Positions 39,731-53,494 of a DNA stretch of 64,000 nucleotides are shown piece by piece. The position numbers and the translations under genes are program-made. The notes below the pieces were generated by a model, which saw only the letters and a program-made list of their open reading frames with translations, was not told the origin of the DNA and did not search any database. Each line of letters opens with the position of its first letter. Within the stretch, counting starts at the first letter, position 1. The DNA comes from Dromaius novaehollandiae (lineage: Eukaryota; Chordata; Aves; Casuariiformes; Dromaiidae), in the NCBI RefSeq assembly GCF_036370855.1, contig NC_088100.1, forward strand, positions 36,530,563-36,594,562. The letters run 5' to 3'.

Positions 39731-40746
39731 CATCAGCATATAGACGTGTCCCTCTGCCCGCCCCCCCAGAAATAGGGACAACAGTTGCTTCTTACATGCG
39801 CTACCTACACAGCGATGTGACATCTCTGCTCCTGCATTTTTGTACAGTACAAAACATTCAGCTGGAAATCGCTCATTCCAGCCCCTGCTTTCTAACTAGC
39901 CTGTGAAAGGAGACAGACGTCACTCACCTCCGAGAGCTGCTCCAGCAAACGGTGTTCTGAGCGACGGAAGGTGCTGATGGCTTTCCCATGTCTAACGAAA
40001 AGTGATTTTTGTGATGAGGGCAGAGGAAGCACACGGGGAGGGGAAGGAAGGAGGCACATGCAGGAGTCCCCTGGCAGAAGGGAAAACAAACACTCGCGTG
40101 CAGATGCCCAAACAGGATCACGATAGTGGAACTGGAAAGGAAACAAGAAGATTCAATTAGTGTTGCACTTTTGCTTTTTCACAGGTCTGGAAGCTCCCAG
40201 GAGGTGAAAATGTAGCCTCCACAAAGGCTAGACACTATCGTGTTTTATCAAGGGCAGAATGAAAAGAAAGTGAGGGATTCCTTGTTCCCAACGGGAAAAC
40301 CACCCCTGTCTTGTAAGTACACCTCAATGAAGAATGCTAGTCCTGATAAAACCTCATGCAAAACTCTGAAGGAATGACCCCCAAGAACCTTAAATATTAA
40401 CATTATAGGACTCAGTTAATCTCTTCACTGCAGAAAAATATAAGGCTGATAGAGACAGGACCAGCAAGTTCTGAACTAGCTCTTGCCCCAGTAAAGAGCG
40501 CTCTAGAGCAAAGAGCATTCTTATTGGTAAAACAACATTTTATGTATTGTGTTTTTTATAAGGATGCCTATTTTGCTCACAGAAATCTGCTGTTGATTGA
40601 AAAAGCCAGCAGTTTTCAAAGTAGCATAGAGATAGAAATAGTTTGCCTTTCTCTCTATGTAGCATTTGCTTTTTCCCCTGATTTAGCTGCCTTGGTAGCA
40701 GAATTGATTTAATTAAATTAGCACAGCCTGCTTGGGCAGACACAGT

Positions 40747-40786
40747 TATATCAATAGAAATATATATCAATAGAAATATATAAGTA
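40747..40786. repeat. Short AT-rich tandem repeat
   Basis: The unit TATATCAATAGAAA occurs twice in tandem, followed by further TATA/ATATATC words. Confidence 0.85.
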
Positions 40787-42567
40787 TATCAAAATATATA
40801 TTTATTTATAGCTAGTATCAGCAAATAAGCACATCAACATAACAGTTATACAGATTTAAATAAATTTATTCTTCTCTCAAAGTAACTGAGTAGAGCCAAG
40901 TCTTCTGAACAAGCGATACCTATAATAGATACACACAATAGCTGGTAAACATTTATATCAGCTTGATTTGATTACTAAAGCTGAGATGAAAATTGTTCCC
41001 CATGATTCTTATCTATAAAATCCCAGTAACATCCAGTAAAGATTTTAAGGGAAAAAATGGTATTTTGCTGCAGCATTTATTTTCATTCCGTAGTCAGATA
41101 AATTTCAGCCAGTGCAGACTGACAAAATGAAACATTCAGTGGTTCCACTTTGACCGCAACCATTACTATATTGCTCAACCCTGTGCCTCTCCTTTTATAG
41201 GTCATTTCATGTTTTTTTTCAAGCAAAATAAGGAGTGGAGTCTGTCTTTTTGTTCTGCCTTTGAGCAACAGTAAGACAGTGGAGGGTTGGCTCATGATAA
41301 CACAAAATAATTAACAAATAGATATATTACAGGAGAACTGGTAATTATCTGTTGATATTGAAAGTGCAGAGGGTTAGCTAAAAGGAAAACACATTTGGAA
41401 CTGCAGAGCACACTGAGTAATCCATAAGTTTTGGTTACTGTGTCACTGAATAGTTTAACATATCTTCAATAACAAACAAATTCAACTTAGCTCATAAGGG
41501 AGAGACCATATGCTAAAGCTTTCTTCAAAAGCTTATTGCTGAAATTTTTATAACATCTTAATAAATTATGCCATCAATTTGGCCAGATTTTCTTAAAACT
41601 GACAAATGTCACTCTTTTTGAAGCTCTGAATATGCAGTAACCATTCTAGTTGAGATGACAGGAGGAGAGGGGAGCACAACTTACCCATTTCAGAGACTGA
41701 TCTTTATAACTACAATCAAAGCAAAGAGTTCTCTGTAGAGCAGGTCAGGAATTTTTCAATTAAAGGCTCCCACCTCCCCTGTGGGAAACACTGATTTGCT
41801 GAAACTCTTTGTAGAAAAGAGTTATTTTTGATAGATTTCTTCACACAAAAAACTGGAAGTAAGTTTTCAAACTGTTGTATGGTTTTATTTGGAAACAAAA
41901 AGTTACAATTTATGTGTTCAGAATATTTTGTTTTTAAATTTAAGCAAAAAAACCTTTCACCTGGCCTGTGTTCTCTAAAGATTTTTAATCACAAATATTT
42001 TTGAACTTTTAATTTTGCATCCTAACCAAGGAAGAGAATATTTTAATGTCTGGAACATTCTCCCACTTGCCTCTCATTTTTTTCCCTCTGAGAATTAGGA
42101 GAGTTTTTAAGTTTGATTCAATGTACATAAAAGCCACAGGAGGAGACAACTGTCAATGGGATGTTTTAACATGCTCTGAACAATTTTCTCCAAAATAAGT
42201 TTTCAGCAAAATCAGTAAAATTGCAAAAGATAGCAAAACCATTCCATCTAATTTTTCTTATCAGCTTTGAGCATGTTATTTACCTCCTCTTCCACTAATG
42301 TTCTGCCTGCTTCCTTTCTCTATTTTCATCTCTTCAGGTTGCTTCTGAAGTTTGGCTATGGAAATACTGTATCAGAGAGATTAAATATCTGAGTTAAAGA
42401 CAGTGAGACATCCATCTCATTAACAAATTCGTGGCCAGGAGGGGTCACCACGTTACCCTTACTGAATCATTTCCATGAGCAAAGTATTGCAGAATTACCA
42501 ACAATGTCTTTAGGCACAAGAAAATAATTGCTGTAGCATTTTAAAGCCACACAACCTTATACAAGTT

Positions 42568-42594
42568 GTAGATATTAAATGTAGATATTAAATG
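42568..42594. repeat. Two-copy 13-bp tandem repeat
   Basis: TGTAGATATTAAA occurs twice without interruption and is followed by TG. Confidence 0.9.
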
Positions 42595-45500
42595 TTATTG
42601 GTTCTACTAAATCGGAGATCATGCAGGCTGAAAGTTTGTCCAGTGAAGAGCTAGAGAGATGTACCCCCATAACTCTGACATAGTTACTGCCACCTTATTC
42701 CAAAACACTGTTACAGACCTTATTAAAGGAAGGACGTAAATTCATAGCTTACTTCACTTACTCATAAGAAAACAGAAAAAGTCTCCTTCTGTTACGCATT
42801 CTGCCATTTGGAAGGACACTGACAGTCAGGAAATTTTAATCTGGGTTTTCCAAAGAGAACGCATCTACTTGATCTCCTTTGATGTAGCTCTCAGTGGAAA
42901 CAGACTTTAAGTGAACAAAGTAGTTTCTTTTAATCTCCTAATAATGTCTTGAAAGAGAGATGATGTTAGAGGTTTATTTCACAACTGAGAGGAAAAAAGA
43001 ATGGGATCATTATCCCATAGTCCATCTGAGCGTATTTAACCATTATCTTCCTCTTTCAGTTCTACTGCCAAAAAATTTCAAAAGCTTTACTGTGGTTACA
43101 GTATAGAACCTCAGTCTTGTCATCAAACCTTAATGTTAACCATTGCATTTTATTGCTGGTTATCTTAATCTCACAAGGCATACCTACCTTCCAATTGCAA
43201 TGATACCTAATCATTTAGCAAATCTTATCCCCACTTGGGACCATAGCCATTTTGTTCTCTGACATAACAACACACACAAAAATAGATAGTGAAAATAACT
43301 AAGAGGACGGACTCCATGTCTTAGAGGACATAATCAGAAGTCTTCTATGCAATAAGCACCATCAGCAAAATCTAAAATAGTAATAACTGACAGTGCAATA
43401 CAAGCCAAAAAATAACAATTTGAACACAAACCAGGAGTAAAGAAAAACACTTCAGTATTTCTCTCAAGGAAAGACAAATTGAATGCCTAGTTCTATGAGT
43501 GGCAGAAATGATGAAACCTGGTTTCCTACAGATTTGTATCTCAAGATCATGCTTTCCTCTGAATTCACCAACATCTAAGCAATGTCACTCCACACCAGCT
43601 TTTCCCTATGGGTGCCATTAATGTTCTGCCTCCTCTACCCGGCCAACTATTCTCACAAAACCTGTAGAAGCTTATTATTTTTGATATCTTTACCTTCCTG
43701 GCAAATTTGGATGACATTAGCTCATAGGTTCAAAAGTTTGCGGCCAGCATGAGCACAGGACTGTGGACAACTGACCAACAGTCAGACAGACAAACGTAAC
43801 ACATTTTTATAAGCCTCCTTTGCCTAGGAAAATTAGGCTAAAATAAAAACTCATCCTTGAAACAAAAAACAAATGCCTCCTGTTATTTACTGAATGTTAG
43901 CTTTCACATGATCTCTTTCAGCTGGCTACTACTTGGTTGTGTCATTTACTGCTCCTCTCTGCCAAATCTGTTTAATTTTGACAACATGTGAGGAAGTTGC
44001 CACTGCATAAGTGTAGTATCAACACCTTTATTACTATTTTTTGTGCAGAGGCAGGAAAAGAGGCCAATGATGAAGTGGGACTACTACACCTGAGATTATT
44101 AACAAGGGGCTCAAGCAAAGGTATAGATACAGATACAGAAAAAATGAGATAAATTCTAACAGGACAAAGGCCCAGCCAGTGGAGGGGGAAGGGGATGAGG
44201 AAGGTGACCGAGCTAATGAGACAGAAAGCTGTTACTATCGCACAGGAAGCCCTGTCAGCCCATCATTATAACAGTCTCTGTCCCCTTGCCTTTGAGTTAA
44301 CATCTAGGAAGTGCAGCTCACACATGCCACTATAGGGAAACCAATGTGGGTCAGAAAATTGCCCAAGGACAGAACTAAGCTCAAATTCAAGGAGATTAGT
44401 TTTTCATTTGTTTGTTTTTCCTGGTGTTCCTATCCTGACAAGGAGGATCACTAACATGTCAGAGGAAGGGGCAAAGGAGGGAAATCATCAGCTCTTCTAA
44501 AAATTACAGCATTGAGAAGGGTGGAGACAGAGCACAAGAGAGGCGCTTAGCTGCAATGTTACAGACATGCCATGGGAGGACACTGGGAAGCAGATGGCCC
44601 AGAAAACAAGGGAACCTCTTGCTCCACATCTGAGAGCTGGAAAAAGTGTAAAGCCCCTTGAGATCTACACCCAATGGAGAAAGCCATTCCCATGAGAAAA
44701 CCAAATCTTTGGCACTGACAGCAGTAGTTTGCTTTCTGCCAGCCTGAAAGCAAAACTGCCATTTCCTAAACCAGAATGTTCTGAATCACATTGAGAGTGT
44801 GAAGAAAGGAGTCACAGATGTAACAGGTACTGCTTATCCTGAAGTACTTCTGTGACTCATCTGAGGGTACAACTCATGTCTGAATGATTCTCAGAAAACT
44901 TTTGAAGCTCACTAAACAAGTACTGCAAAGAGACAGAAAGAAGCAATCACATTTACCATTTAAATAACATCTGTCTTCGTGCTATTCCATGCGAGAAGAG
45001 ATAACAGGGAGAGCTGTCTACTTTTATTTACCAATAAACTAATATGAGTGAAGAAAGCAATAAACAGTTTTTATAAACATCTGTTCGTTTTGCATAATGG
45101 ACTTACTACTCAGAATATTAACAAATGTTTGAAGGCTACCACTGCTCAGAACGAGGGTAGAAGTACTGTCTCCTGCGGGCTGCCGTGTCCCAGAGCTTTT
45201 AGTGGCTCTCTGGCTATTGCACTGTACTTTCTTGTGCTCGTCCCACTCACCTCAAAGTAAAGGGGAGGTTGTGGAGGGTTAGTAATTGTCTCCAATTTAG
45301 CTTATGTTAGTGTTGACTAACTGACTGTTGGCCTGTAAGAAATTAATTTATCGCTGTACCATTTCATTATCTCATTAGCAATTAAACAGTTAAGGGCTAC
45401 TAGCTGAATGCCTGAATCAGTTGTAAATTAGAGCACCATCCCTAATAGAAATGGGCCAAAAAGCTAGTGCCAAATTCCGTATCTCATTACGTTTCCAGAG

Positions 45501-47066
45501 GGTTGAATTTTGAGGTATGAATCCAAATTGTTCTCACTGATACTTTGCAAGGGCAGATGAGTAATTCTATACACTTTTTAACAGTGAGTTCTAGTAGCCA
45601 CATCCAAATGTAGAAGCCCCATTTCCACACAGACAAAATAGTTGAATTCAGCCTCTCTTCCCACTTGGGAGGGGTAAGAAAAAGCCCCCACTTTCTCTGT
45701 GTGATTGTCATGGTGACAAAAGAGGCCTCCACAAATCTCTCCTTCTGGCAGCCCAAATAGACATGGGTGAAGGTATAAAAGGGTAGAAATGAGCCCAAGT
45801 GGATCTCCTGGCTTTGCCCAAGGAAGGGAGGGAAGGTGGTACTTATATCCATGTCTTCAAAGACAAGAAGGCACCTGCCTTGAACTGGAGTCAGTGGAAC
45901 CTATGCAGATGCTTACATTTGATGATCTAATCCCTAAAACTGTAGAGTTTAGATCCTGTATTGATGTCCCATTGTGAAGATTAAATTGTTTTAGACCCTA
46001 GATTTAAAATCAGAGAACAAGACGAACTCTATTTCAAAAAATGCCCTTACCTGTTCCATCCCTCTCTAACCAATATTTACTTCAACGAAGAAGGCAAAGT
46101 TTTAACAGGGATTTGAAGATTGAAATAAATTAACTTTTCATCCTAAGAAATAACCTGGTATGAACAGTGTCATGTGATTCTGTGTTTTGGAATACAAATG
46201 TATTCCAAAATATTTTATGGAGCTAAGAAATCAGTCTTAGCAACACAGTATTTTCAATCCTAAAGCACTTCAAAAGCTTTGCTCTGGACTGATGCTCCGC
46301 AAGCTGCCACAGGACTTGTGCCCTTGCATTCACCTGTTTGCCAGGATGGGTGGCACTGCTTTCTTCAGGGCCATTTCCCTGGCTGAGGCCAACCATGGTG
46401 CAGTGCTGGACAACCTTCCCCAGAAATGCTAAGCACGGAAATGTATTGTACAACCACGGGTCATATTGACATCCAATAGCTCTCCAGAAAACACGAGGCA
46501 GCTTTGGGAAGAGTGCTCCTTTCCTCACACTTTAATTTCATTCTGCACCCAGTGTTGCAAGGCTCTGTACTTCATCAGAAAAGGTACTTATTAACAGTTG
46601 TGCTCTGGGCACTCCAACTGATTTAAAGGAGAAAATGTACCCTTTGAAAAAGATCTAATGGGAATCTTCTCTTTCAAAACACTCCTCAAGACCTGCTTCT
46701 GCTGTGACATCCCTCAGCCAAGCAGCAATCGTTATATGTAACAGCAGTCAGGGACAACCCACATTCCTTATTAAACATGCTTTCTAATGATTCAGAACAC
46801 CATGCTGGGCCCATGGATAATTTATGTAATCTTGTGATAACACTCTCACCTTGTTTCCTTCCTTACTACCTCCTTCTTCTTTTAGTTAAACTTACTTCTA
46901 TTTTTTTTTTAACAAAAAACCCTGTTCTTCGCTCATGTTGGGGTTGCACCAGCTGCTAGCCAGATTGCATTAATCTTGCAACTGAAGTTCTGCACTGAAA
47001 GCTGTGCAGGTGACTATGTATACATAAATCCATATTTACATGCACGTGTACACACTCACAGACAGC

Positions 47067-47145
47067 TGTGTGTGTGTGTACATATATGTAGGTATATACA
47101 TGTATACACACACACACACACACATATACATATACACACACACAC
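47067..47145. repeat. GT/CA composite microsatellite forming an inverted repeat
   Basis: A (GT)n tract at 47067-47079 is followed by about 25 bp of alternating TA/CATG sequence. An (AC)n tract at about 47106-47124 and a second AC tract at about 47132-47145 follow. Because GT precedes CA, the strand can fold on itself, with the TACATATATG/CATGTATA part extending the stem. Alternating purine-pyrimidine over the whole region also favours Z-DNA. Confidence 0.9.
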
Positions 47146-50100
47146 CCCTACACAGGCACACTCTCAGTTTGGAGCTCCCTACAGCAAAGGTCCCATAAAT
47201 GGAATGATTCATGCTTTGTTGACCTTATAATGTATAGATATCTTAAAAATCACAAGTAAACAATCCAGAATTCTCTTAAATACACTTTTAAAAATCTGGT
47301 TGGAAGAATATTTGTTTTACAAGGAGCATGAATTAATGTTCTTAAAGATATATAATTACATTACTTCAGAAATGAAATTATACTTAACAGGATCAAATAA
47401 GAGACTACATCTGTCAAAAGAAATCTCTTTAAGGAAAACCTTCAAACAAGTAAAAATCTTAATAGCTTTCCCTTAGAAGTCACATTTAAGAGAAAAGCAA
47501 TTGTGTCATTATTCTAATGAATTTTTAAAAGATAAATAATCACTGCTCGTTTTACTACCTCTCTATATGTTGAAGACTTACAATGCAAAAGATGTTTGTC
47601 AACAAAGTGGTATATAAAACATGACTGGCTAAACTGAAAATGCTTTGGGGCTGCTAGTGCTTGGGAGAGGGATTGTTTATTGCTATGGAGGACAGCCAGC
47701 TCCTTCTTAAAATCATTTCGAGCTTTGCTGTCATGGCTTCATCCAGGCCATTGTGCTAGGACAAACTGGTCTCTGTTTGATTACCTGGCTTGATCACCTC
47801 AACCAGTAACACACTGGTGCATGGAAAAATTAAATATAAGAGGTAATGAAATGTCAATTAATCATTACATTTAGAACAGAAATCCTTCAGTAGAGTTTTG
47901 AGTTCACAAGAGTGGGTGCAGCCAGATCCTGGCCCTGTTTACACAGGTAATCCTAATAAGTCCCTCGTGTACCTGAGGTCAGCCTTTGATCACGTGGGAA
48001 AGCAGCAAGCTCCCAGTCCATTCGCCAGCGCAGTAAGCTGCTCCACGGGCTGCTCCCTACAAGGAGCTCATCGCAGCCTGGACTACAAACTTTTCTTGTT
48101 TCCAATTTTGCATGCTGCTGTAAGAGGCTATCAAAGTCTTTTCTCTAGTGCTGAGTAACGCAAGCTGAGATGCCCTCTTTGGCTGTGAATAGAAAGGCCA
48201 CAGCGGTACGGTCCCGGTTCCATTAAAACTCCAGACGGCTGTTTGATGGATTCCTGATCCCAGCTTTGAACACATTACCACTTTTCTTCCCCACATGAAA
48301 GCTCTTTAAAACTTTCACATCTGTCTGAATGCTACAACAGTGGCAGATTATTTAATAAAAGCAGCAGAGGGAAACTGAAAAGAGTACAGTCTGAGGGTTA
48401 CACAATAGCAAAGATTTAGAAAGTCTTTGTAATCGTTTGCTCACAACCCAGCACACATTAGAGCAGTCTTAGCGCTCATGACTTCCAAAGTCATGCCAGC
48501 ACCTGGGGATTTTGCCCTCCTGTAGGATTTTCAGCCACATACCAGCAACTAGGAGGGAGGTAAGGGCTGACGTAGTGGTTTCATATGATCTGGAAGTTTC
48601 CTCAGCAAAGCTGAATTTCCTGTGGCCTGAAAAATTGCACAAGTGAGTTTCACATTGTTCAGATAGCACGAAACTACCTCCTAGAGGAGAGACTTGTATG
48701 TCCTGTGCTGTCACTACAGGAGGATTCCCAGTGTTTCCCTTATTGGGTAACAATGAACATCCTCAGAATTTACAGAAAATTTACAGAATTTACTATTATC
48801 ACAGTGAATATAAGAGAATATCAAAGACAGACATAGCCAATTTGTAAAGCTGAGCTAGACTAAACCAAGTACTACACTATAAATTAGATATTATGCTAAA
48901 ACTTTTGCCACAAGAAAAAAAGCATAGATAATGTGTCTTTATATATCCTGAACAGCTAGGATGTCTCCAAATACCTCACTCATTATGTCTCAGAACCAGT
49001 CTGGTCAGGATTATTTATCACATTCTGTAAATCAGGCTTACAAATGTAAGATGTACATAACAAAATTAATTTTTTATTAGAAACCCTCACATGTCATATA
49101 GATTAAACAACTGCTAAAAGGGCTGTTGTAGCTGCTGTGGCTAAGACACATTCGTTCTGAGCTCTTGTTTCAAGCCATCTGTGGTATTCTAGAAAATAAT
49201 ATCAAGAGTACATGGCAGAAATTATTTTGCAATATATTTGCCAAAGATAAACAAAACCTGGTACAGCTGCATCAAGTTGATGATTTAAAAATGTAAAAAA
49301 AGGGTACAGAAATCAGGCGTTAGGGAATTAAAGTCTGTTTTGGGGAGATGTTTGAAAAAGCTGCATAGAGAAAGGTCAAAGCTCACCTATTTCCATCTGT
49401 CTGTATTCTGGTTGTCCACTCGCTTCTTGGACTACACAGTGTGGCTAAATCCCCTGGCTAAGCCATAGATTTTCTCTAAAGAGTGTCTCATCTTCACAAG
49501 TAAAATCTGAGCTGGTACCTTGGATTTCCTGAGCAGTAAACCATCCAAATACCCATTTCAAACTCCAATGACATAGAAATGAGAAGCTATCCAGCAAAGT
49601 GCTTCCTTACCACTGATGCTGAACTGTAGACCAACTCAAAGTTTTCACACATCTACTGAATATTTTGCATAACAGAAGAGTTAAAATACTTTGCTGCAAT
49701 ATAGTAGAAAAGTTCCTGAGCAGAATTTAAACAAGCTTGTTAAAACAGACTTGACATGCCTCCAGAACAACATAAGCCAGGCAATATTCCAAAATATGTC
49801 ATGAAAATCATTACGACCAAGAGAAAGTAGTTTGAAATTACATTATCTGTGCATTTAGGTCCTAATGGTATTCATACTGAACTAGCTCCCATTGAATACA
49901 ATGGTATAGAGTTACCATCTTTATTCTTTATATGCTGTCTCCTAGGGTTTGGCTTTTCCTTTTTCTAATAATCTACGGAAAGAGACAGATGTTAGTGTCC
50001 TTGTTACTAGCAGGCTGTCCATATAACCTTCTGTCCATAATTCAGCTTCAGCACTATTTATGCACTGCTTTTACTGACAGCCAAAACTAAAGGAACCATC

Positions 50101-51944
50101 CCTACTCCAAGAACAAATTCACCTAATGGTGTGCCAGCTTTCATCTCCTTACCACATCAGTTGGAGAAAGAACAGTCTCCTGATTACTCTAAAGGAAAGG
50201 ATAAAAACACAAATTCTCCTCGGTTAGCGGGGAAACTGAGGTGTATAAAACATTCATGAATCAGAGATTCCCAAAAACGTCTCTCTCTACTAACCTGCAG
50301 TAAAGTCTATGTCCCCAGAGTGCATCTCTCCACCAAAGGAGTAAGCCATAGGAAAGGGATTTATTTCATCCCTGTTTAAATACTAGTGCACAACTGAAAA
50401 ATACATTCCACACTGTTGCAGTCAGAAACGTGGGAAGAGACGTCCAGTGCTCCATGGGCACATTTTGCCGCAGAGGTGGTGAACGGCGAGATAGAGCTGT
50501 GCCTGCCAAAGTCTCCTGGAGTGCCATAAGGATGAACCTGAAATGTCCTACACAAGTTCCTTGGGTTCACCACTCTGGCTATTCTTTGTGTAGCTTATTT
50601 TGAATATCAAGGTATCCTACTTGAGAGATACAATTGTCTCTCAACTTGCAGAAAGTAGTTTAAAAAATCTAAAGGAAAGTATAAACTTTCTATGCCGTCC
50701 TACAACTCTTGCGGCCTCTCTAAGAAAAACTGCAATACGTGTCTACCAGCTGCTGCAATGCAGTATATTCCAAGGGCCAGAACTTTTGTTCTTCAGAATT
50801 GTTTTTATAATGTCACCTCTGCCAAGGATGATTTAAGAGTTTCCAGCTAAAGGAATGAATTTCATCAGAAGCAGAGAGATCACCTGAAGTCTCCATTTCA
50901 CTTGTTGATGAATAAATAACCCTCCCCAGCCCTCTCCAACATCTCACTGCTATGCTCAAAGGTAAGACTCTAAAGGGAGGGAAATTATTTGTGTGTCTCA
51001 ATCTAAAAAACATTTCCAAAAATTAAGAGAGTAAACATGAATGCACTGTTTAGAGATGAGCTTTCTGATTAAGCTTTAGACACTTTTAAAAGTGAAACTG
51101 GCTTAAACCAGCAACATATCTAATCGACCTGTCTGAACAGCTGTTATTACTAGTGCCACAGTCTGGCTGCAAGTAAGAACAAGTAATACCTCACATTTTC
51201 AGAACACCTGTCATGGCGGTGGCCATCACAGCATGTCAGTAAGTATCGTCATGTAAGTAGGAATCCTCTCTCACTAAAACTAACTTATAGTTCTTCCAGT
51301 GCTAGACACAGCTGAGTATCTGCTAAAAACTGAAATTAAGCCAATTCCAAAGGGATTTAAATGCAAATCTTCCTCACTATCTAGGAGACATTCCTACTGG
51401 TCTTGCTAACCAGGCATTCTTTTCCCCACTTTTTATCAGTTCTTCTTAGTAACCTCAAATAAATGGGCAAAAGAGAACTAGAGCTAGGAAATCATTTGCA
51501 ATTTATTCCTTCAGCCATCATAAGCAGCAGCTAAAACAGTACATGATAGGGCCCTTCCTCTATTGCAATCCTTCTGCACTGCACCATTAAGGAAAAGGAA
51601 TCCTAAATATTGCACATATTCAGCCATGAGTCCCCCACATTATACATTATGCTGGGTGGCCAGCGATACTCATGCACTGGGACCTTTCCACTCAGATGCT
51701 GGATCTGGGATGATATTTTTATACAAGTCTCCATAGGCCTAGCCATGCTATTTCCTATACAGACAGCAGAGGAGCAATATTGTTGTATTAAGCTCTGATA
51801 AGGAAGGTGTCAGCTCAAATATCAAGTACAATTCTTAATTGTTCATGTTAAAGAAAGAGGAATTCAAACCAGTACACGTTTGGAGAATACGAGGTACGTG
51901 ACTGGAGAAATGCAGAGTCTTATTTTGTAAGGGGACGCTGTAAC

Positions 51945-52225
51945 AGCTAGGCTTATTTAGCTTGAGAAAAGCTAAGCCTGAGACTGCGCTAGAAATACAT
52001 CAGGGAGCAAACACAAAAGAGAGAGGAACTTTCTAGGCTCACAGACAGTGTTGGCATATGAAGAAAATCATTACTAAGAAATGAGATTTCCAGCCATCTG
52101 GGGCCTGAATTTCTGGAACAGATTTCTAGAAAAAATTTTAGGAACAAACAAAAAAACCCCAACCAGTTTCCAAGATAAGGCTGGATGTGTTTATAAAGGC
52201 AATTATTTGACATCTACCTCAGTAC
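51945..52225 (+). mobile_element. CR1 LINE 3'-region fragment
   Basis: The plus strand reads GGCTTATTTAGCTTGAGAAA (the 'CTATTTAGCTTGGAGAAGAG' block), GAGAGGAACTTTCTAGGCTC, ACAGACAGTGTTGGCA, TTTCCAGCCATCTGGGGCCT, GAATTTCTGGAACAG, CCAACCAGTTTCCAAGATAA and GGCTGGATGTGTTTATAAAG. These are consecutive sense-strand blocks of the CR1 region leading from the end of ORF2 to the tail. About 280 bp are recognisable. The copy is 5'-truncated and old, and no intact ORF remains. Confidence 0.8.
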
Positions 52226-53494
52226 TGTATCTTCTGTTCCAGTGCTGGGAATAACTTATATGCAATTCTAAGGGATCAGAGCATCCAAAGGCTGTTCAAA
52301 CAAACCACCGGTCACAACACTGTAGAGGCTGTTGTGACCAAAATATAATACCAAAATACAGTGCTGGCAAAAAGCTTTTTTTTTTTTCCTACACTCTTTC
52401 CTGTCCCTCCAGCTCCACTGCTGTCTGTTCTGAGTAGCACCAGGAGGTGCAATACGGCATTATAGTCAAACAGAGCAACATAGGAAAAATGTATCCGAAA
52501 TATTTAAGCATAAGGTAGCAGACAAAATGAAAGCTTTAAATGTTCATTTAGGGAAAAGATTATCTACAGTGCACACAGTTTACTGAAGGGCAAGGAATGC
52601 AATCAGTGCTTGCTGCTGTATTTTATGAGTTCTCATCATTTCTTCTTAGCACATAATTTACATATTAATAGCAGAAATGCCATTTGTTTGTCCATTGCAT
52701 TATCACTTTTCAGTAAATATGTGTCATTAATGCACACAAATAAGAATCTTCCACCTGTCTTCTAGGAATCACAGCCAGAAGTCATAGTCAGTCTGTTTCG
52801 TACTGTAATGAACCTGCTGCCTCACTATGGACACCTTTCCTTCCTCCACACCAAGCAGGTATAGAATGACTCATCAGCAGAGCTTGTTGTAGTTACTGCA
52901 TGCTGGGTAATGACACAAGAGGACTTGAAATCTTTAAATCGAAAGTGGCTCTTTGCTATGAGAAACATATACAGATATGCTGGAATTGTACCCCTGTGCT
53001 TCCTCAATATACCACCTTGTATTTATTCTTCTTCAAGAGAAAAGAAGTTAAAACCTGACTTCTAAGAAAATCAAGGCTTGGGAGGCAAAAGGAAAGTACA
53101 GGACAGTAGAAGAAGTAGGGACAACCTGAAAGCAGGGCTGGCCATCAGCTCAGCAGGGCCACCACCTCCTGCTGGCAGAGGAGCTACTCACACACAGCAG
53201 CCACCCATCTCACTTGGCACATGCCAGCGTTTGGTCGCTCAGTTAATAGTAAAGCTCCATGTAACCAACAGAATGTATATTAACAGAAATAGTATTCACC
53301 ACTGCAGTCAGACTAAAGGTTCATTTATTCCTGTAGCCATTCTCTGGCATGGGCTAGAAGCAGATGCTACTGCCAGGAAATACGGCATACACACAGCACT
53401 ATTTACCACAGTTTGTCTTCCCAGGAAGCAGGTGTTTGAGGCTTCTCTGTGCCAGAGCGAGTTCTTGATGGTCTTTCTTCTCCTAATTCATCCA
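52226..53494. other. Unique non-coding DNA between two CR1 relics
   Basis: No gene is recognised. It contains a 9-bp perfect inverted repeat, GGTCACAAC and GTTGTGACC, at 52310-52339. It also holds the 5' two-thirds of a 188-codon ORF (53078-53644 plus) that runs into the CR1 copy and is judged to be chance. Confidence 0.55.
52310..52339. repeat. Perfect 9-bp inverted repeat
   Basis: GGTCACAAC and GTTGTGACC are separated by 12 bases. It can form a small hairpin. The half-site resembles a nuclear-receptor type GGTCA word, but a single occurrence proves nothing. Confidence 0.8.

Larger units (their letters stand above)
38477..51944. other. Unique non-coding DNA
   Basis: About 13.5 kb in which no gene or large interspersed repeat is recognised. 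It holds the small tandem repeats listed separately (39.7, 40.75, 42.57 and 47.1 kb). ORFs reach 121 codons (45487-45852 minus) without domain signatures. Confidence 0.55.

Noticed and set aside
45487..45852. 121-codon minus-strand ORF
   Set aside because: It has a hydrophobic, Trp-rich composition without family resemblance and an overlapping ORF on the other strand. Chance is the simplest reading.
46956..47230. ORFs with Cys-Val or His-Thr runs on both strands
   Set aside because: They are translations of the GT/CA microsatellite.
47740..47790. ATTGTGCTAGGACAAAC resembling the ancient SINE/L2-like family
   Set aside because: Only one block matches and the neighbouring blocks are absent.
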